Shown here piece after piece: positions 1 to 6,414 of a stretch of 64,000 bases of DNA (positions are counted from its first letter, which is position 1; each line of letters begins with the position of its first letter). Below the pieces are notes generated by a model, which made no database searches, was not told the origin of the DNA, and saw only the letters and a program-made list of their open reading frames with translations. Position numbers and translations under genes: made by a program. The DNA comes from Planococcus sp. SK3692 (lineage in GTDB: Bacteria; Bacillota; Bacilli; Bacillales_A; Planococcaceae), in assembly GCF_028890485.2 (NCBI RefSeq), contig NZ_JARCHV010000003.1, positions 170,789-234,788 on the forward strand. The letters are read 5' to 3'.

Positions 1-288
1 ATGCTCCATGGCAAAAAGGGGGCATTGTATTCGACATTGATCCGCCTCGGCAACAGCTACGGCGTGGAAGCGGAAGGCGGCTTATTGATCGATGTCGTGC
101 TGACGAACCAGGAACTGGCGAATTTCTGCGGCATGAGCCGTGAAATGGTCAACCGGATGCTCAGCGACTTGCGCAAACAAGGAACCGTCGGCATGAAGGA
201 CGGCAAGATTGTTCTATACAATATCCCAAAACTGAAGTTCGACATCAATTGTGAAGAATGCCCGATCTACCTCTGCAAAATCGACTGA
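1..288 (+). CDS. fnr: Fnr, Crp/Fnr-family oxygen-sensing regulator (C-terminal part, 5' end outside window)
   Basis: The window opens inside this gene, so only the last 95 codons or so are visible. The first ATG at base 1 is an internal methionine or a chance cut. The visible part is the winged-helix DNA-binding domain, with the recognition-helix signature MSREMVNRMLSDLRKQG near residues 44-60. It ends with a cysteine motif C-x2-C-x4-C eight residues from the C-terminus. In the Bacillus subtilis Fnr protein the [4Fe-4S] cluster is bound by C-terminal cysteines with exactly this spacing, unlike E. coli FNR, where the main cluster cysteines are N-terminal. That spacing makes Fnr much more likely than a generic Crp relative. 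A matching operator lies 1 kb downstream in front of the ba3 oxidase genes. The gene is followed by a strong terminator. Confidence 0.85.
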   Translation: MLHGKKGALYSTLIRLGNSYGVEAEGGLLIDVVLTNQELANFCGMSREMVNRMLSDLRKQGTVGMKDGKIVLYNIPKLKFDINCEECPIYLCKID

Positions 289-294
289 TTGCAA

Positions 295-319
295 AGCCTG
301 CCGTAACGGTAGGCTTTTT
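295..319 (+). terminator. Rho-independent terminator of fnr
   Basis: A 9-bp stem (AGCCTGCCG with CGGTAGGCT, one G-T pair) closes a TAA loop and is followed by a T run. It lies 7 bases after the fnr stop codon. Confidence 0.85.
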
Positions 320-430
320 GTGTGCTTAGAAAATGTTAGCTTTTAATTCTTAAGAGTGGGGTGTACAGGTTGGTAAGAGATGAATTATGCAATTGAACTA
401 CAATATACAGAAAAGGAAAATGAGCAAGGA

Positions 431-560
431 GAAAAGCTTCCGCTTTTCGACTGCGTTGCAGGGGGCTGCTTGCCGTGGGGCGGGTGTTGAGCCAACGTGC
501 TGCGAAGAGCGCGCCACGTTTGTCTCGCCAGCCCGCGCGGTCCCACAGGCGTCAGCCCCC
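431..560. repeat. GC-rich palindromic intergenic repeat, Bacillales type (copy A)
   Basis: The segment is markedly GC-rich compared with its flanks. It starts with a perfect small hairpin (GAAAAGC, TTCC loop, GCTTTTC, 431-448). It then forms a long imperfect hairpin: GGGGGCTG at 461-468 pairs with CAGCCCCC at 553-560, and GCC-GTGGG at 472-479 pairs with CCCAC-A-GGC at 542-550. Read on the minus strand it resembles the common Bacillales repeat with GGGACC, GAGAC and GAGGAGGCT-like blocks. A second, diverged member lies at 40830-40942. That family resemblance is from memory, not from a search. The predicted short ORFs here are by-products of GC content. Confidence 0.55.
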
Positions 561-754
561 TTCCACTCCGTCTCTAGTTTTAGAGCGTAAGGTCGTTTCT
601 TCAGTTCATTTAAATCAGCGTATAAATACGCATCCTATTCTGTTGCTTGCTTCAAACAGGTCGAAGAATGAAATGTCGCATGTCTCCATTCACTAAACAA
701 ACCAACAAGTAAGCATAATCTATTCAAGCGCCGATTTATCAGACGCAATATCTC

Positions 755-986
755 AGGAAGCGATTTCCCCACTAGCCGGCAACTGGATAAAGAAGCAGAT
801 CAGATTAAACACACCCGAATCAACGAGATCTCCAAGGCGCCGAGCATAAAAGGGTGAGCCGACGCAGTAAGACAGGCGTTCTTTCTGGCTTACTGCTAAA
901 GGCCAACCCAAAGCCCGGCGGCGAATACCAGCATGAAGCTCCAATAGAACAGGGAAACAATGCCACTTGCAAACCCTAGCTATCCT
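755..986. repeat. About 230-bp structured interspersed element, copy 1
   Basis: This block aligns almost without gaps with 1003-1237 and 6415-6647. Shared landmarks in order are: GAAGCGA-TTCCCC, CTAGCCGGCAACT, AAAGAAGCAGAT, GGGTGAGCCGAC, an 8-bp hairpin GCAGTAAG/CTTACTGC (864-871 with 889-896), AAAGGCCAACCCAAAG, GGCGAATACC, CAATAGAACAG and GCAAAC. GGGTGAGCC can also pair with GGCCAACCC around the hairpin, with two internal mismatches. The minus strand has a 63-codon open frame that is broken in the other copies. It may be a non-coding RNA or a miniature mobile element; no known family was recognised. Confidence 0.75.
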
Positions 987-1002
987 TAAACACGACTAAT
1001 CC

Positions 1003-1237
1003 GGGAAGCGACTCCCCCATTAGCTGGAAACTTAATAAAGAAGCAGATCTACTTAAACGCATTCGATTCAATGAAATCTCCCAGCCGCCGAGCGTAAAGG
1101 GGTGAGCCGACACAGTAAGTCAAGTGTTCTTCTTGGCTTACAGCGAGAGGCCAACCCAAAGTCCAGCGGCGACTACTAACCTGAAGCTTCAATAGAACAG
1201 AGAAGCAACTCTACATGCAAACTCCAGCTATCTCCAC
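1003..1237. repeat. About 230-bp structured interspersed element, copy 2
   Basis: Same orientation as copy 1 and only about 16 bases after it, so the two form a tandem pair. The central hairpin is weaker here (ACAGTAAG with CTTACAGC, 6 of 8 pairs), but the inner stem CAAG/CTTG (1121-1124 with 1132-1135) is perfect. In the frame that is open in copy 1, the minus strand still reads LGWPLAVSQ and YCVGSP but contains stop codons at both ends. A terminator follows at 1267-1297. Confidence 0.75.
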
Positions 1238-1266
1238 CTTTCATTCCAACAAATAGCGATACCCAA

Positions 1267-1297
1267 AAGCCTGCCCATCCGCAGGCTTTCTTTTTTT
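1267..1297 (+). terminator. Rho-independent terminator downstream of the repeat pair
   Basis: AAGCCTGC pairs with GCAGGCTT across a 6-base loop, followed by TTTC and a run of seven T. No plus-strand protein gene lies between the fnr terminator (319) and this site, so it has no coding client. It is placed as if it ended a transcript running through the two repeat copies. Confidence 0.8.
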
Positions 1298-1335
1298 GGC
1301 AAAAATATGGACAGCTGAAAATAAAAGTACTCAGG

Positions 1336-1378
1336 TGTGATTTATGTCACAGCTAAACCCAAACTTAGGTCCTATGCT
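1336..1378 (+). promoter_or_regulatory. FNR box and -10 element of the ba3 oxidase operon
   Basis: TGTGA-N6-TCACA (1336-1351) is a perfect match to the Crp/Fnr-family palindrome used by B. subtilis Fnr. A -10 candidate TATGCT lies at 1373-1378 with no good -35. A start site about 7 bases after the -10 would place the operator centre at -41.5, the classical position for class II activation. This fits oxygen-limited activation of a high-affinity oxidase by the Fnr encoded at the start of the window. Confidence 0.75.
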
Positions 1379-1413
1379 AAAGGAAACAGCAAACGAGCGA
1401 AGAGGTGGAGAAA

Positions 1414-1536
1414 GTGGATAAGAAGCAATCGGATCATGACGTGAATTTGAAGGGGACACTCGTCAGTGTATTCTTCGTCGGCATCGTCATCGTTGCCATG
1501 TGGGTTGCCGTGTATTTGATGTACTTAGCGAGATAA
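1414..1536 (+). CDS. Cytochrome c oxidase subunit IIa-like small membrane protein (40 aa)
   Basis: A GTG start follows AGGTGGAG by 3 bases and the frame runs 40 codons. Residues 1-13 are polar and charged, followed by one hydrophobic helix (about residues 15-38) ending in AR. In ba3-type oxidases a single-helix subunit IIa of about 34 residues is encoded next to subunits II and I, and this gene sits 18 bases before subunit II. An in-frame GTG three codons upstream (1405) is the alternative start. It is the first gene of the Fnr-box operon. The match rests on size, topology and position, because subunit IIa sequences are poorly conserved. Confidence 0.7.
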   Translation: MDKKQSDHDVNLKGTLVSVFFVGIVIVAMWVAVYLMYLAR

Positions 1537-1554
1537 AAAAAGGAGAGATTCATC

Positions 1555-2022
1555 ATGCATTTTCATAAATACGAGAAGATTTGGCTCAGTTTCGGAATCG
1601 TCTCGCTCATTGTCTTTTTGAGCGTCGTCGGTGTCAGTGCGTTTTCGCAAAACCATACGCCGTCCGGGGGGATGGACACCATCGACCCAGAGAAAGTGAA
1701 CGAAACCGCCCCATTCGATAACCCAGGCGTGACCCAGTTGGATGAAGATACATACCAAGTGGCAATCGTTGCACTGGCTTTCGGCTACAACGCGCCAGAC
1801 TTGCGGGTGCCGGCCGGCAAAGAAATCATTTTTAAAGTCACCAGCACAGATGTGGTGCACAGCTTTACGATCGACAATACGAAAGTCAATATGATGGTCG
1901 TTCCTGGACGGGTCACGACCAAATCCTACACATTTGATGAACCGGGCAAGTATTTGATTTTGTGTAACGAATACTGTGGTACCGGGCATCATATGATGTC
2001 TGCGGAAATTGAGGTGTACTGA
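1555..2022 (+). CDS. Cytochrome c oxidase subunit II, ba3 type
   Basis: The 155-residue protein has one N-terminal membrane anchor (about residues 10-31) and a cupredoxin domain outside the membrane. The binuclear CuA site is clear: HSFTIDN supplies the first histidine, and the loop CNEYCGTGHHMM gives the two cysteines (C-x3-C), the second histidine (C-x3-H) and the methionine. CuA accepts electrons from cytochrome c and passes them to subunit I. The short length and single anchor are typical of ba3-type rather than caa3-type subunit II, and no cytochrome c domain is fused. A good ribosome site (AAAGGAGAG) precedes the ATG, and subunit I follows after 2 bases. Confidence 0.92.
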   Translation: MHFHKYEKIWLSFGIVSLIVFLSVVGVSAFSQNHTPSGGMDTIDPEKVNETAPFDNPGVTQLDEDTYQVAIVALAFGYNAPDLRVPAGKEIIFKVTSTDVVHSFTIDNTKVNMMVVPGRVTTKSYTFDEPGKYLILCNEYCGTGHHMMSAEIEVY

Positions 2023-2024
2023 CA

Positions 2025-3677
2025 ATGATTGCCCAACCAGAACGCAAAATCGCCTTATGGCACTTAGGTGTCGCATATACTGCATTTTTGATCGGCACGC
2101 TCATGGGCGTATTGCAGGTCTTTATCCGCAACGACGCCCTCCAGCTCCCGGCTTGGCTTGATTATTACCAAATCCTTACCGCGCATGGCGTATTGCTTGC
2201 ACTTATTTATACGACCTTTTTCATTTTTGCCTTCTTTATCACCGGTATGAGCAAGAGCCTCGGCAGCTTCGGCCCGAAAGTTCGCTTGTTTTCGTGGATT
2301 GGCCTGTGGGTGACTTTACTCGGAACCGTCATGGCCACAGTCATGATTGTGGCAGGGGAAGCTTCTGTTCTTTACACATTTTATGCCCCGCTGAAAGCGA
2401 ACGGGTTTTATTACGTAGGCTTGGCGCTGGTCATTGTCGGTACTTGGATATCGAGTTTCGCGTTGGTCGGCCATTATATGGTGTGGCGCCGTAACAATAA
2501 AGGACAATTGAGCCCTTTGTTCGCCTTCATGACGGTTACGACGATCATTTTATGGATCATCGCCTGTCTCGGCGTGGTTGCGACCGTATTGTTCCAATAC
2601 ATTCCGTGGGCATTCGGCTGGACGGATACGATCAATGTGGAATTGAGCCGTTCCTTGTTCTGGTATTTCGGCCATCCGCTCGTGTATTTCTGGTTGCTTC
2701 CGGCGTATATCGCCTGGTACACGATCGTACCGAAATTGCTTGGCGTGAAAGTATTCAGTGATTCCTTGGCGCGCCTCGCATTCGTCTTGTTCATCCTGTT
2801 TTCGATTCCGGTCGGCTTCCACCACCAATTGACGGAGCCGGGCATCTCAAACTTCTGGAAGTTCCTGCAAGTTGTCTTGACGTTCATGGTCATCGTGCCA
2901 TCGCTCATGACAGCATTCTCGATGTTTGCGACCTTTGAAATTTCAGGGCGCCAAAAAGGCGGCACCGGCCTCTTTGGCTGGTTCAAGAAATTGCCGTGGC
3001 GGGACGTTCGCTTCACATCGATTTTCATCGCCATGGCGTTCTTCATTCCTGGCGGCGCTGGCGGGATCATCAATGCCAGTTTCCAACTGAATGAAGTCGT
3101 CCACAACACGCTTTGGATCGTCGGCCACTTCCACATCACAGTCGGCACGCCTGTCGCGATGACGTTTATGGGATTGACCTTCTGGCTCATCCCGTATTTG
3201 ACGGGTCGCCGTTTCACGAAGCGCATGCAGCGCCTCGGCTTTGTCCAGATCATCACGTGGTCAATCGGCATGCTGCTCATGTCGACTGCTCAGCACGTCC
3301 TGGGGCTGATGGGGGCTCCGCGACGCACAGCTTACAGCGGCTATAACGACCACCCTTCGGCGATGGAATGGTTTGATGGCATCATCTCGAACCATGTGAC
3401 AATGGCGATCGGCGGCACGATTCTGTTCCTGTCCGCCATGATCTTGATGTATATCGTCATCATGACGATGTTCGTTTCACCGAAAGCGGAAACGCCTGAA
3501 CAGATGGTGGAATTTCCGTTGGCGGAAAGCGATATGTCCCATACGCCGAAATGGCTTGAGAACTGGTGGATTTGGATCGGCATTGCCGCCGCGTTGATTA
3601 TCATTGCATACGCTATTCCACTGACCCATATGATCCAACATGCACCCCCTGGTTCGAAAGGATTTATTACATGGTAG
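2025..3677 (+). CDS. Cytochrome c oxidase subunit I, ba3 type
   Basis: A 550-residue heme-copper oxidase core with about 13 membrane helices. The low-spin heme histidine lies in ILTAHGVLLALIY (about residue 50). The cross-linked His-Tyr pair and first CuB ligand are in FGHPLVYFWLLPAY. The two further CuB histidines are in FHHQLTEPG, and the heme ligands in VGHFHITVGTP. The GHP-LVY-FWLLPAY spelling is characteristic of the B (ba3) family, which has high oxygen affinity and pumps fewer protons. It lies in an operon with subunits IIa and II and the 28-residue ORF that follows. The Fnr box upstream suggests induction when oxygen falls. Confidence 0.93.
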   Translation: MIAQPERKIALWHLGVAYTAFLIGTLMGVLQVFIRNDALQLPAWLDYYQILTAHGVLLALIYTTFFIFAFFITGMSKSLGSFGPKVRLFSWIGLWVTLLGTVMATVMIVAGEASVLYTFYAPLKANGFYYVGLALVIVGTWISSFALVGHYMVWRRNNKGQLSPLFAFMTVTTIILWIIACLGVVATVLFQYIPWAFGWTDTINVELSRSLFWYFGHPLVYFWLLPAYIAWYTIVPKLLGVKVFSDSLARLAFVLFILFSIPVGFHHQLTEPGISNFWKFLQVVLTFMVIVPSLMTAFSMFATFEISGRQKGGTGLFGWFKKLPWRDVRFTSIFIAMAFFIPGGAGGIINASFQLNEVVHNTLWIVGHFHITVGTPVAMTFMGLTFWLIPYLTGRRFTKRMQRLGFVQIITWSIGMLLMSTAQHVLGLMGAPRRTAYSGYNDHPSAMEWFDGIISNHVTMAIGGTILFLSAMILMYIVIMTMFVSPKAETPEQMVEFPLAESDMSHTPKWLENWWIWIGIAAALIIIAYAIPLTHMIQHAPPGSKGFITW

Positions 3678-3689
3678 GAGTTGAGGACA

Positions 3690-3776
3690 ATGTTCACGAT
3701 GGTAATCGCATTAATGGCCATTTTCATCGTTTTCACCGCGATGCTCGTTGAGTTGTCGGTGACGGACGAAGACTAA
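3690..3776 (+). CDS. 28-residue membrane peptide at the end of the oxidase operon
   Basis: ATG 3690 follows TAGGAGTTGAGG and opens a 28-codon frame 12 bases after subunit I. The product is one hydrophobic helix (MFTMVIALMAIFIVFTAM, then LVE) followed by an acidic tail ending DED. It is the last reading frame before the operon terminator. A single-helix accessory subunit of the oxidase is a reasonable guess from position and topology, but I recognise no named family. It is easily missed by gene finders because of its length. Confidence 0.6.
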   Translation: MFTMVIALMAIFIVFTAMLVELSVTDED

Positions 3777-3781
3777 AGAGG

Positions 3782-3816
3782 AGCTGTTCCGGTAAGGTGT
3801 CGGGACAGCTTTTTTC
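3782..3816 (+). terminator. Terminator of the ba3 oxidase operon
   Basis: AGCTGTTCC pairs with GGGACAGCT (9 bp, one T-G pair), followed by a run of six T. Confidence 0.85.
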
Positions 3817-3882
3817 TATGCGGGCAGGTTGGAAATTGTATTTGAGCGGCATCTTCTATAGTATTTTAAGGAGAAGGAAGAG

Positions 3883-4446
3883 GTGGATGTGATGGGGTGG
3901 ATGGACTGGGTTTTCACCGCCGTGAGCGTTATTTGGCTGGTCGAATTCATCGTTTTTAAAAACCGTGAGACCGGGCAAGGCGACCCGGTCGAAAAAAGAA
4001 CGTTTTTTGGGATCCTATTGTCGCTGATCGCCACTATCGTAGTTGGTTTCGGGCTTCAGGAGTTGGCGGGAACTGACATTGCTTCAGTGCTCAGACCAAT
4101 TGGTCTCGTATTGCTGATTACCGGCGTCGTATTGCGATTTTGGGGAATCCTTCATTTAAAATCACAGTTTACTCGCCACGTGACGGTGAGGGAAGGCGAT
4201 ACGATCGTCAGCAGCGGCCCTTACCGCAAGCTGCGCCATCCGCTTTATACCGGCTTGTTTTTGATCGGCATCGGCATGGCGCTGTTCTTCACGAGCCCCA
4301 TTGCGGCGATTGCCGGCGGCTTGTTGCTCGCTTTTGCACTCAATAAACGCATGCAGCACGAAGAAGCCTTGCTCGTCGAAAAGTTCGGCCCCGAATACAA
4401 GGAATGGATGAAGCACCGCGCCCGCTTGATTCCTTATATTTATTGA
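3883..4446 (+). CDS. Isoprenylcysteine carboxyl methyltransferase (ICMT)-family membrane protein
   Basis: 187 residues with about five membrane helices. The C-terminal half has the ICMT/PEMT-type signature: VREGDTIVSSGPYRKLRHP (about residues 101-119), then LYTGLFLIGIG, and near the end EEALLVEKFGPEYKEWMKH. In this superfamily these motifs bind S-adenosylmethionine and carry out methyl transfer at the membrane surface. The bacterial substrate is generally unknown. The start is GTG at 3883 behind AAGGAG; ATG 3892 behind GGAAGAGG is equally possible. The gene stands alone between two terminators. Confidence 0.8.
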   Translation: MDVMGWMDWVFTAVSVIWLVEFIVFKNRETGQGDPVEKRTFFGILLSLIATIVVGFGLQELAGTDIASVLRPIGLVLLITGVVLRFWGILHLKSQFTRHVTVREGDTIVSSGPYRKLRHPLYTGLFLIGIGMALFFTSPIAAIAGGLLLAFALNKRMQHEEALLVEKFGPEYKEWMKHRARLIPYIY

Positions 4447-4474
4447 AGCTCAGTTATCGCGAATAAAGAAGTGG

Positions 4475-4506
4475 AAATCCCGGATCTTGCATCCGGGATT
4501 TTTCTT
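4475..4506 (+). terminator. Rho-independent terminator
   Basis: AAATCCCGGAT pairs with ATCCGGGATTT across a short loop, followed by T-rich sequence. Confidence 0.85.
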
Positions 4507-4537
4507 TTGAAAAAAAAACCGAAGCGTTTCATTTTAC

Positions 4538-4580
4538 ATCGTGTACGATTTATTCTAATGTAGATCGTGTAAGATATAAT
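4538..4580 (+). promoter_or_regulatory. Promoter and paired operator of the ohr-ohrR operon
   Basis: ATCGTGTACGAT (4538-4549, arms ATCGT/ACGAT) recurs as ATCGTGTAAGAT at 4564-4575. The second copy abuts a TATAAT -10 element (4575-4580). The two boxes are 26 bases apart, start to start. They are the natural target for the OhrR-type repressor encoded two genes down, although the sequence differs from the B. subtilis OhrR site as I remember it. Confidence 0.55.
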
Positions 4581-4598
4581 TCTTGGAGGGATATAAAA

Positions 4599-5018
4599 AT
4601 GAAACCACTATTTGAAACGACAATGATCAACAGCGGCGGACGCGAAGGCACGGTTTATTCGCCGGACAATATTTTTAACCTCGACGTAGCAAAACCGGTC
4701 GCGCTCGGTGGCCAGCCGAACACGGCGACCAACCCTGAGCAATTGTTTGCGGCAGGCTATAGCTCATGCTTCAACAGTGCATTGGACTTCGTGCTGGAAC
4801 GTGATAAAGTGAAAGTAACGAACAGCGAAGTCACAGCGACGGTTTCCTTGCTGGGCGATAAAACGGATGGCGGCGTGAAACTCGCAGTGCGTCTTGAAGT
4901 GGATATCGATGGATTAGAAGATAGCAAGAAGCAGGAGTATGTCGACAAAGCACACGCTTATTGCCCATATTCCAAAGCCATCAAAGATTCAGTGGACGTG
5001 GAGATTGTCGTTCGATAA
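4599..5018 (+). CDS. ohr: Ohr-family organic hydroperoxide resistance protein
   Basis: 139 residues of the OsmC/Ohr fold. Both redox cysteines are present: one in FAAGYSSCFNSAL (about residue 60) and one in AHAYCPYSKA (about residue 124). In Ohr enzymes these reduce organic hydroperoxides through a disulfide recycled by lipoylated proteins. Length matches the family (about 140). The start follows TTGGAGGG. The gene is followed by an OhrR-type regulator after 20 bases, the usual pairing for an autoregulated peroxide-response operon, and a thiol peroxidase comes next. Confidence 0.92.
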   Translation: MKPLFETTMINSGGREGTVYSPDNIFNLDVAKPVALGGQPNTATNPEQLFAAGYSSCFNSALDFVLERDKVKVTNSEVTATVSLLGDKTDGGVKLAVRLEVDIDGLEDSKKQEYVDKAHAYCPYSKAIKDSVDVEIVVR

Positions 5019-5038
5019 GCAGAAAAACAGGTGATGAC

Positions 5039-5476
5039 ATGGACAAACCAACCAAACTGGAACAGCAATTATGCTTTGAAGTGTATAAAGCTTCGAGCAA
5101 TTTCTCAAAACTTTACGCGAAGACCTTAGAACCGTTCGGCCTGACCTTTACGCAGTATTTGGTGTTGCTCGTGTTGTGGGAAAAAGACGGTTTGACGATG
5201 AAAGAGATCGGTGGGCAACTCGGCCTCGGCACCGGCACACTTAATCCGATCATCAACCGAATGATTCAAAATGGCCGCATCGTGAAAGAACAATCGGCTG
5301 AAGACCGCCGCGCTTTCCGGATTTCCTTGACCGAAAAGTCGCGTGTAGATGAAAAACCGATCGAGCAGGCCATTCACGACAAGATCACCAGCTGCAATTA
5401 TCTTGATGTCAATGCCGTCGAACTGATGAATAACTTGAAAGCCTTGAATGCATTTTTCGGCGAGATGGATCTGTGA
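5039..5476 (+). CDS. ohrR: OhrR, MarR-family peroxide-sensing repressor
   Basis: 145 residues from ATG 5039, preceded by AGGTGATGAC. Further in-frame codons extend upstream into ohr, but the internal ATG fits the family length. The N-terminal LEQQLCFEVYKASS carries the reactive sensor cysteine (about residue 12) that one-cysteine OhrR proteins use to sense organic peroxides. The winged helix follows (LTMKEIGGQLGLGTGTLNPIINRM, about residues 55-80) with the wing EDRRAFRISLT. It is expected to repress the ohr operon and release on cysteine oxidation. The paired palindromes at 4538-4575 are the likely operator. Confidence 0.9.
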   Translation: MDKPTKLEQQLCFEVYKASSNFSKLYAKTLEPFGLTFTQYLVLLVLWEKDGLTMKEIGGQLGLGTGTLNPIINRMIQNGRIVKEQSAEDRRAFRISLTEKSRVDEKPIEQAIHDKITSCNYLDVNAVELMNNLKALNAFFGEMDL

Positions 5477-5501
5477 AAATTCATGGAAACAGGAGTGATG
5501 A

Positions 5502-5981
5502 ATGATGGGAATCTACGATATTAAGGTCACCGATGCCAGCGGGGAAGAGTACAAGCTCGAACGCTACAAAGGACAGCCAATGGTCATCGTCAACACCGCG
5601 ACCAAATGCGGCTTGCGGGGCCAGTTTGACGGCCTCGAAAAAATTTACCAGCGCTACAAAGATGAAGGCCTTGTCGTACTCGGCTTTCCGTCCGATCAAT
5701 TCGGCCAGGAACTCGGGGAAGCGGCAGATGCCGAATCATCTTGCCGCATGACTTACGGCGTCACGTTCCCTATGCACGACATCATCAAAGTGAACGGCAA
5801 AGAAGCGCATCCCTTGTTCGATCATTTGACGTCGAATACGAAAGGCTTTCTGTCGAGCGGCATCAAATGGAATTTCACGAAGTTCCTTGTCGACCCGAAC
5901 GGCAAAGTCGTGGCGAGGTTCGCGCCGAAAGATACACCCGATTCGATGCACAAAGACATCCAGAAAGTGCTCGGCGCCTAA
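5502..5981 (+). CDS. Glutathione peroxidase-family thiol peroxidase (BsaA type)
   Basis: A 159-residue thioredoxin-fold peroxidase. The peroxidatic cysteine lies in VNTATKCGLRGQF (about residue 36). The usual glutamine motif reads FPSDQFGQE, where most relatives have FPCNQFGxQE, so the usual cysteine here is a serine; another cysteine nearby (SSCRMTYGV) may act as resolving residue. The WNFTKFLVD motif supplies the catalytic tryptophan and asparagine. In Firmicutes such enzymes use thioredoxin rather than glutathione. AGGAG precedes the ATG by 6 bases. It lies 25 bases after ohrR and may be read through from it, adding to the peroxide-defence block. Confidence 0.88.
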   Translation: MMGIYDIKVTDASGEEYKLERYKGQPMVIVNTATKCGLRGQFDGLEKIYQRYKDEGLVVLGFPSDQFGQELGEAADAESSCRMTYGVTFPMHDIIKVNGKEAHPLFDHLTSNTKGFLSSGIKWNFTKFLVDPNGKVVARFAPKDTPDSMHKDIQKVLGA

Positions 5982-6052
5982 ACACCTTTGTTCACGAAAG
6001 CGGCGGGATGTGGTAAGCTGAACGTCACGATGAGTGAACGGGAGTGAAAGAA

Positions 6053-6241
6053 ATGGGCAAAGCAAAAGCAAAATCAAAAAGCGGCGTAGGCCAAGGAACC
6101 GGCAAAAAAGGCTGGAACCGTTGGGAAAAAGGCAAGAACAAGGCCAAGAGTTTTAAGCCGTACACAAGCAAAGACAATAAAGAAGCCACGAACCAAAAAG
6201 GAAAACAGCCAGAAGCTGAATCTGAATGGGTCGATGGATAA
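6053..6241 (+). CDS. Lysine-rich small protein (62 aa)
   Basis: The start ATG 6053 follows GGGAG by 8 bases; an in-frame GTG at 6044 is less likely. The product is very basic and probably unstructured at its ends, with a conserved-looking core GTGKKGWNRWEKGK near residues 17-30. Similar small proteins with a GTGKKGWNRW core occur in other Bacillaceae, and I believe Pfam groups them as DUF3934, but I am recalling that and have not checked it. No function is known to me. It is followed by its own terminator, so it is a monocistronic gene. Confidence 0.65.
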   Translation: MGKAKAKSKSGVGQGTGKKGWNRWEKGKNKAKSFKPYTSKDNKEATNQKGKQPEAESEWVDG

Positions 6242-6247
6242 TAAAAG

Positions 6248-6275
6248 CCGCGCAGGCAATTGCGCGGTCTTTTTA
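6248..6275 (+). terminator. Rho-independent terminator
   Basis: CCGCGCA pairs with TGCGCGG, followed by TCTTTTTATTT. Confidence 0.85.
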
Positions 6276-6414
6276 TTTCCTGGGAAATAGAAATGGTGGT
6301 GGAAATCGGCGAGGGTGTTGGTACCGGCTGCCCAAAGCAAGGTATTGAAAACCAAAGTGAAGCACAGACGAGCTCCCGAACTAAACATTATCTATCTTAC
6401 CGATGCACGCCTTA

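Noticed and set aside
387..696. Two plus-strand frames over the GC-rich repeat
   Set aside because: They lie inside a palindromic repeat, have no ribosome site and read as Arg/Pro/Ser-rich low-information sequence.
1525..2131. Long minus-strand frames opposite the oxidase genes
   Set aside because: They are mirror frames of strongly coding plus-strand genes with clear motifs.
2474..3280. 268-codon minus-strand frame inside subunit I
   Set aside because: A shadow of the oxidase gene; the plus strand has all heme and copper ligands.
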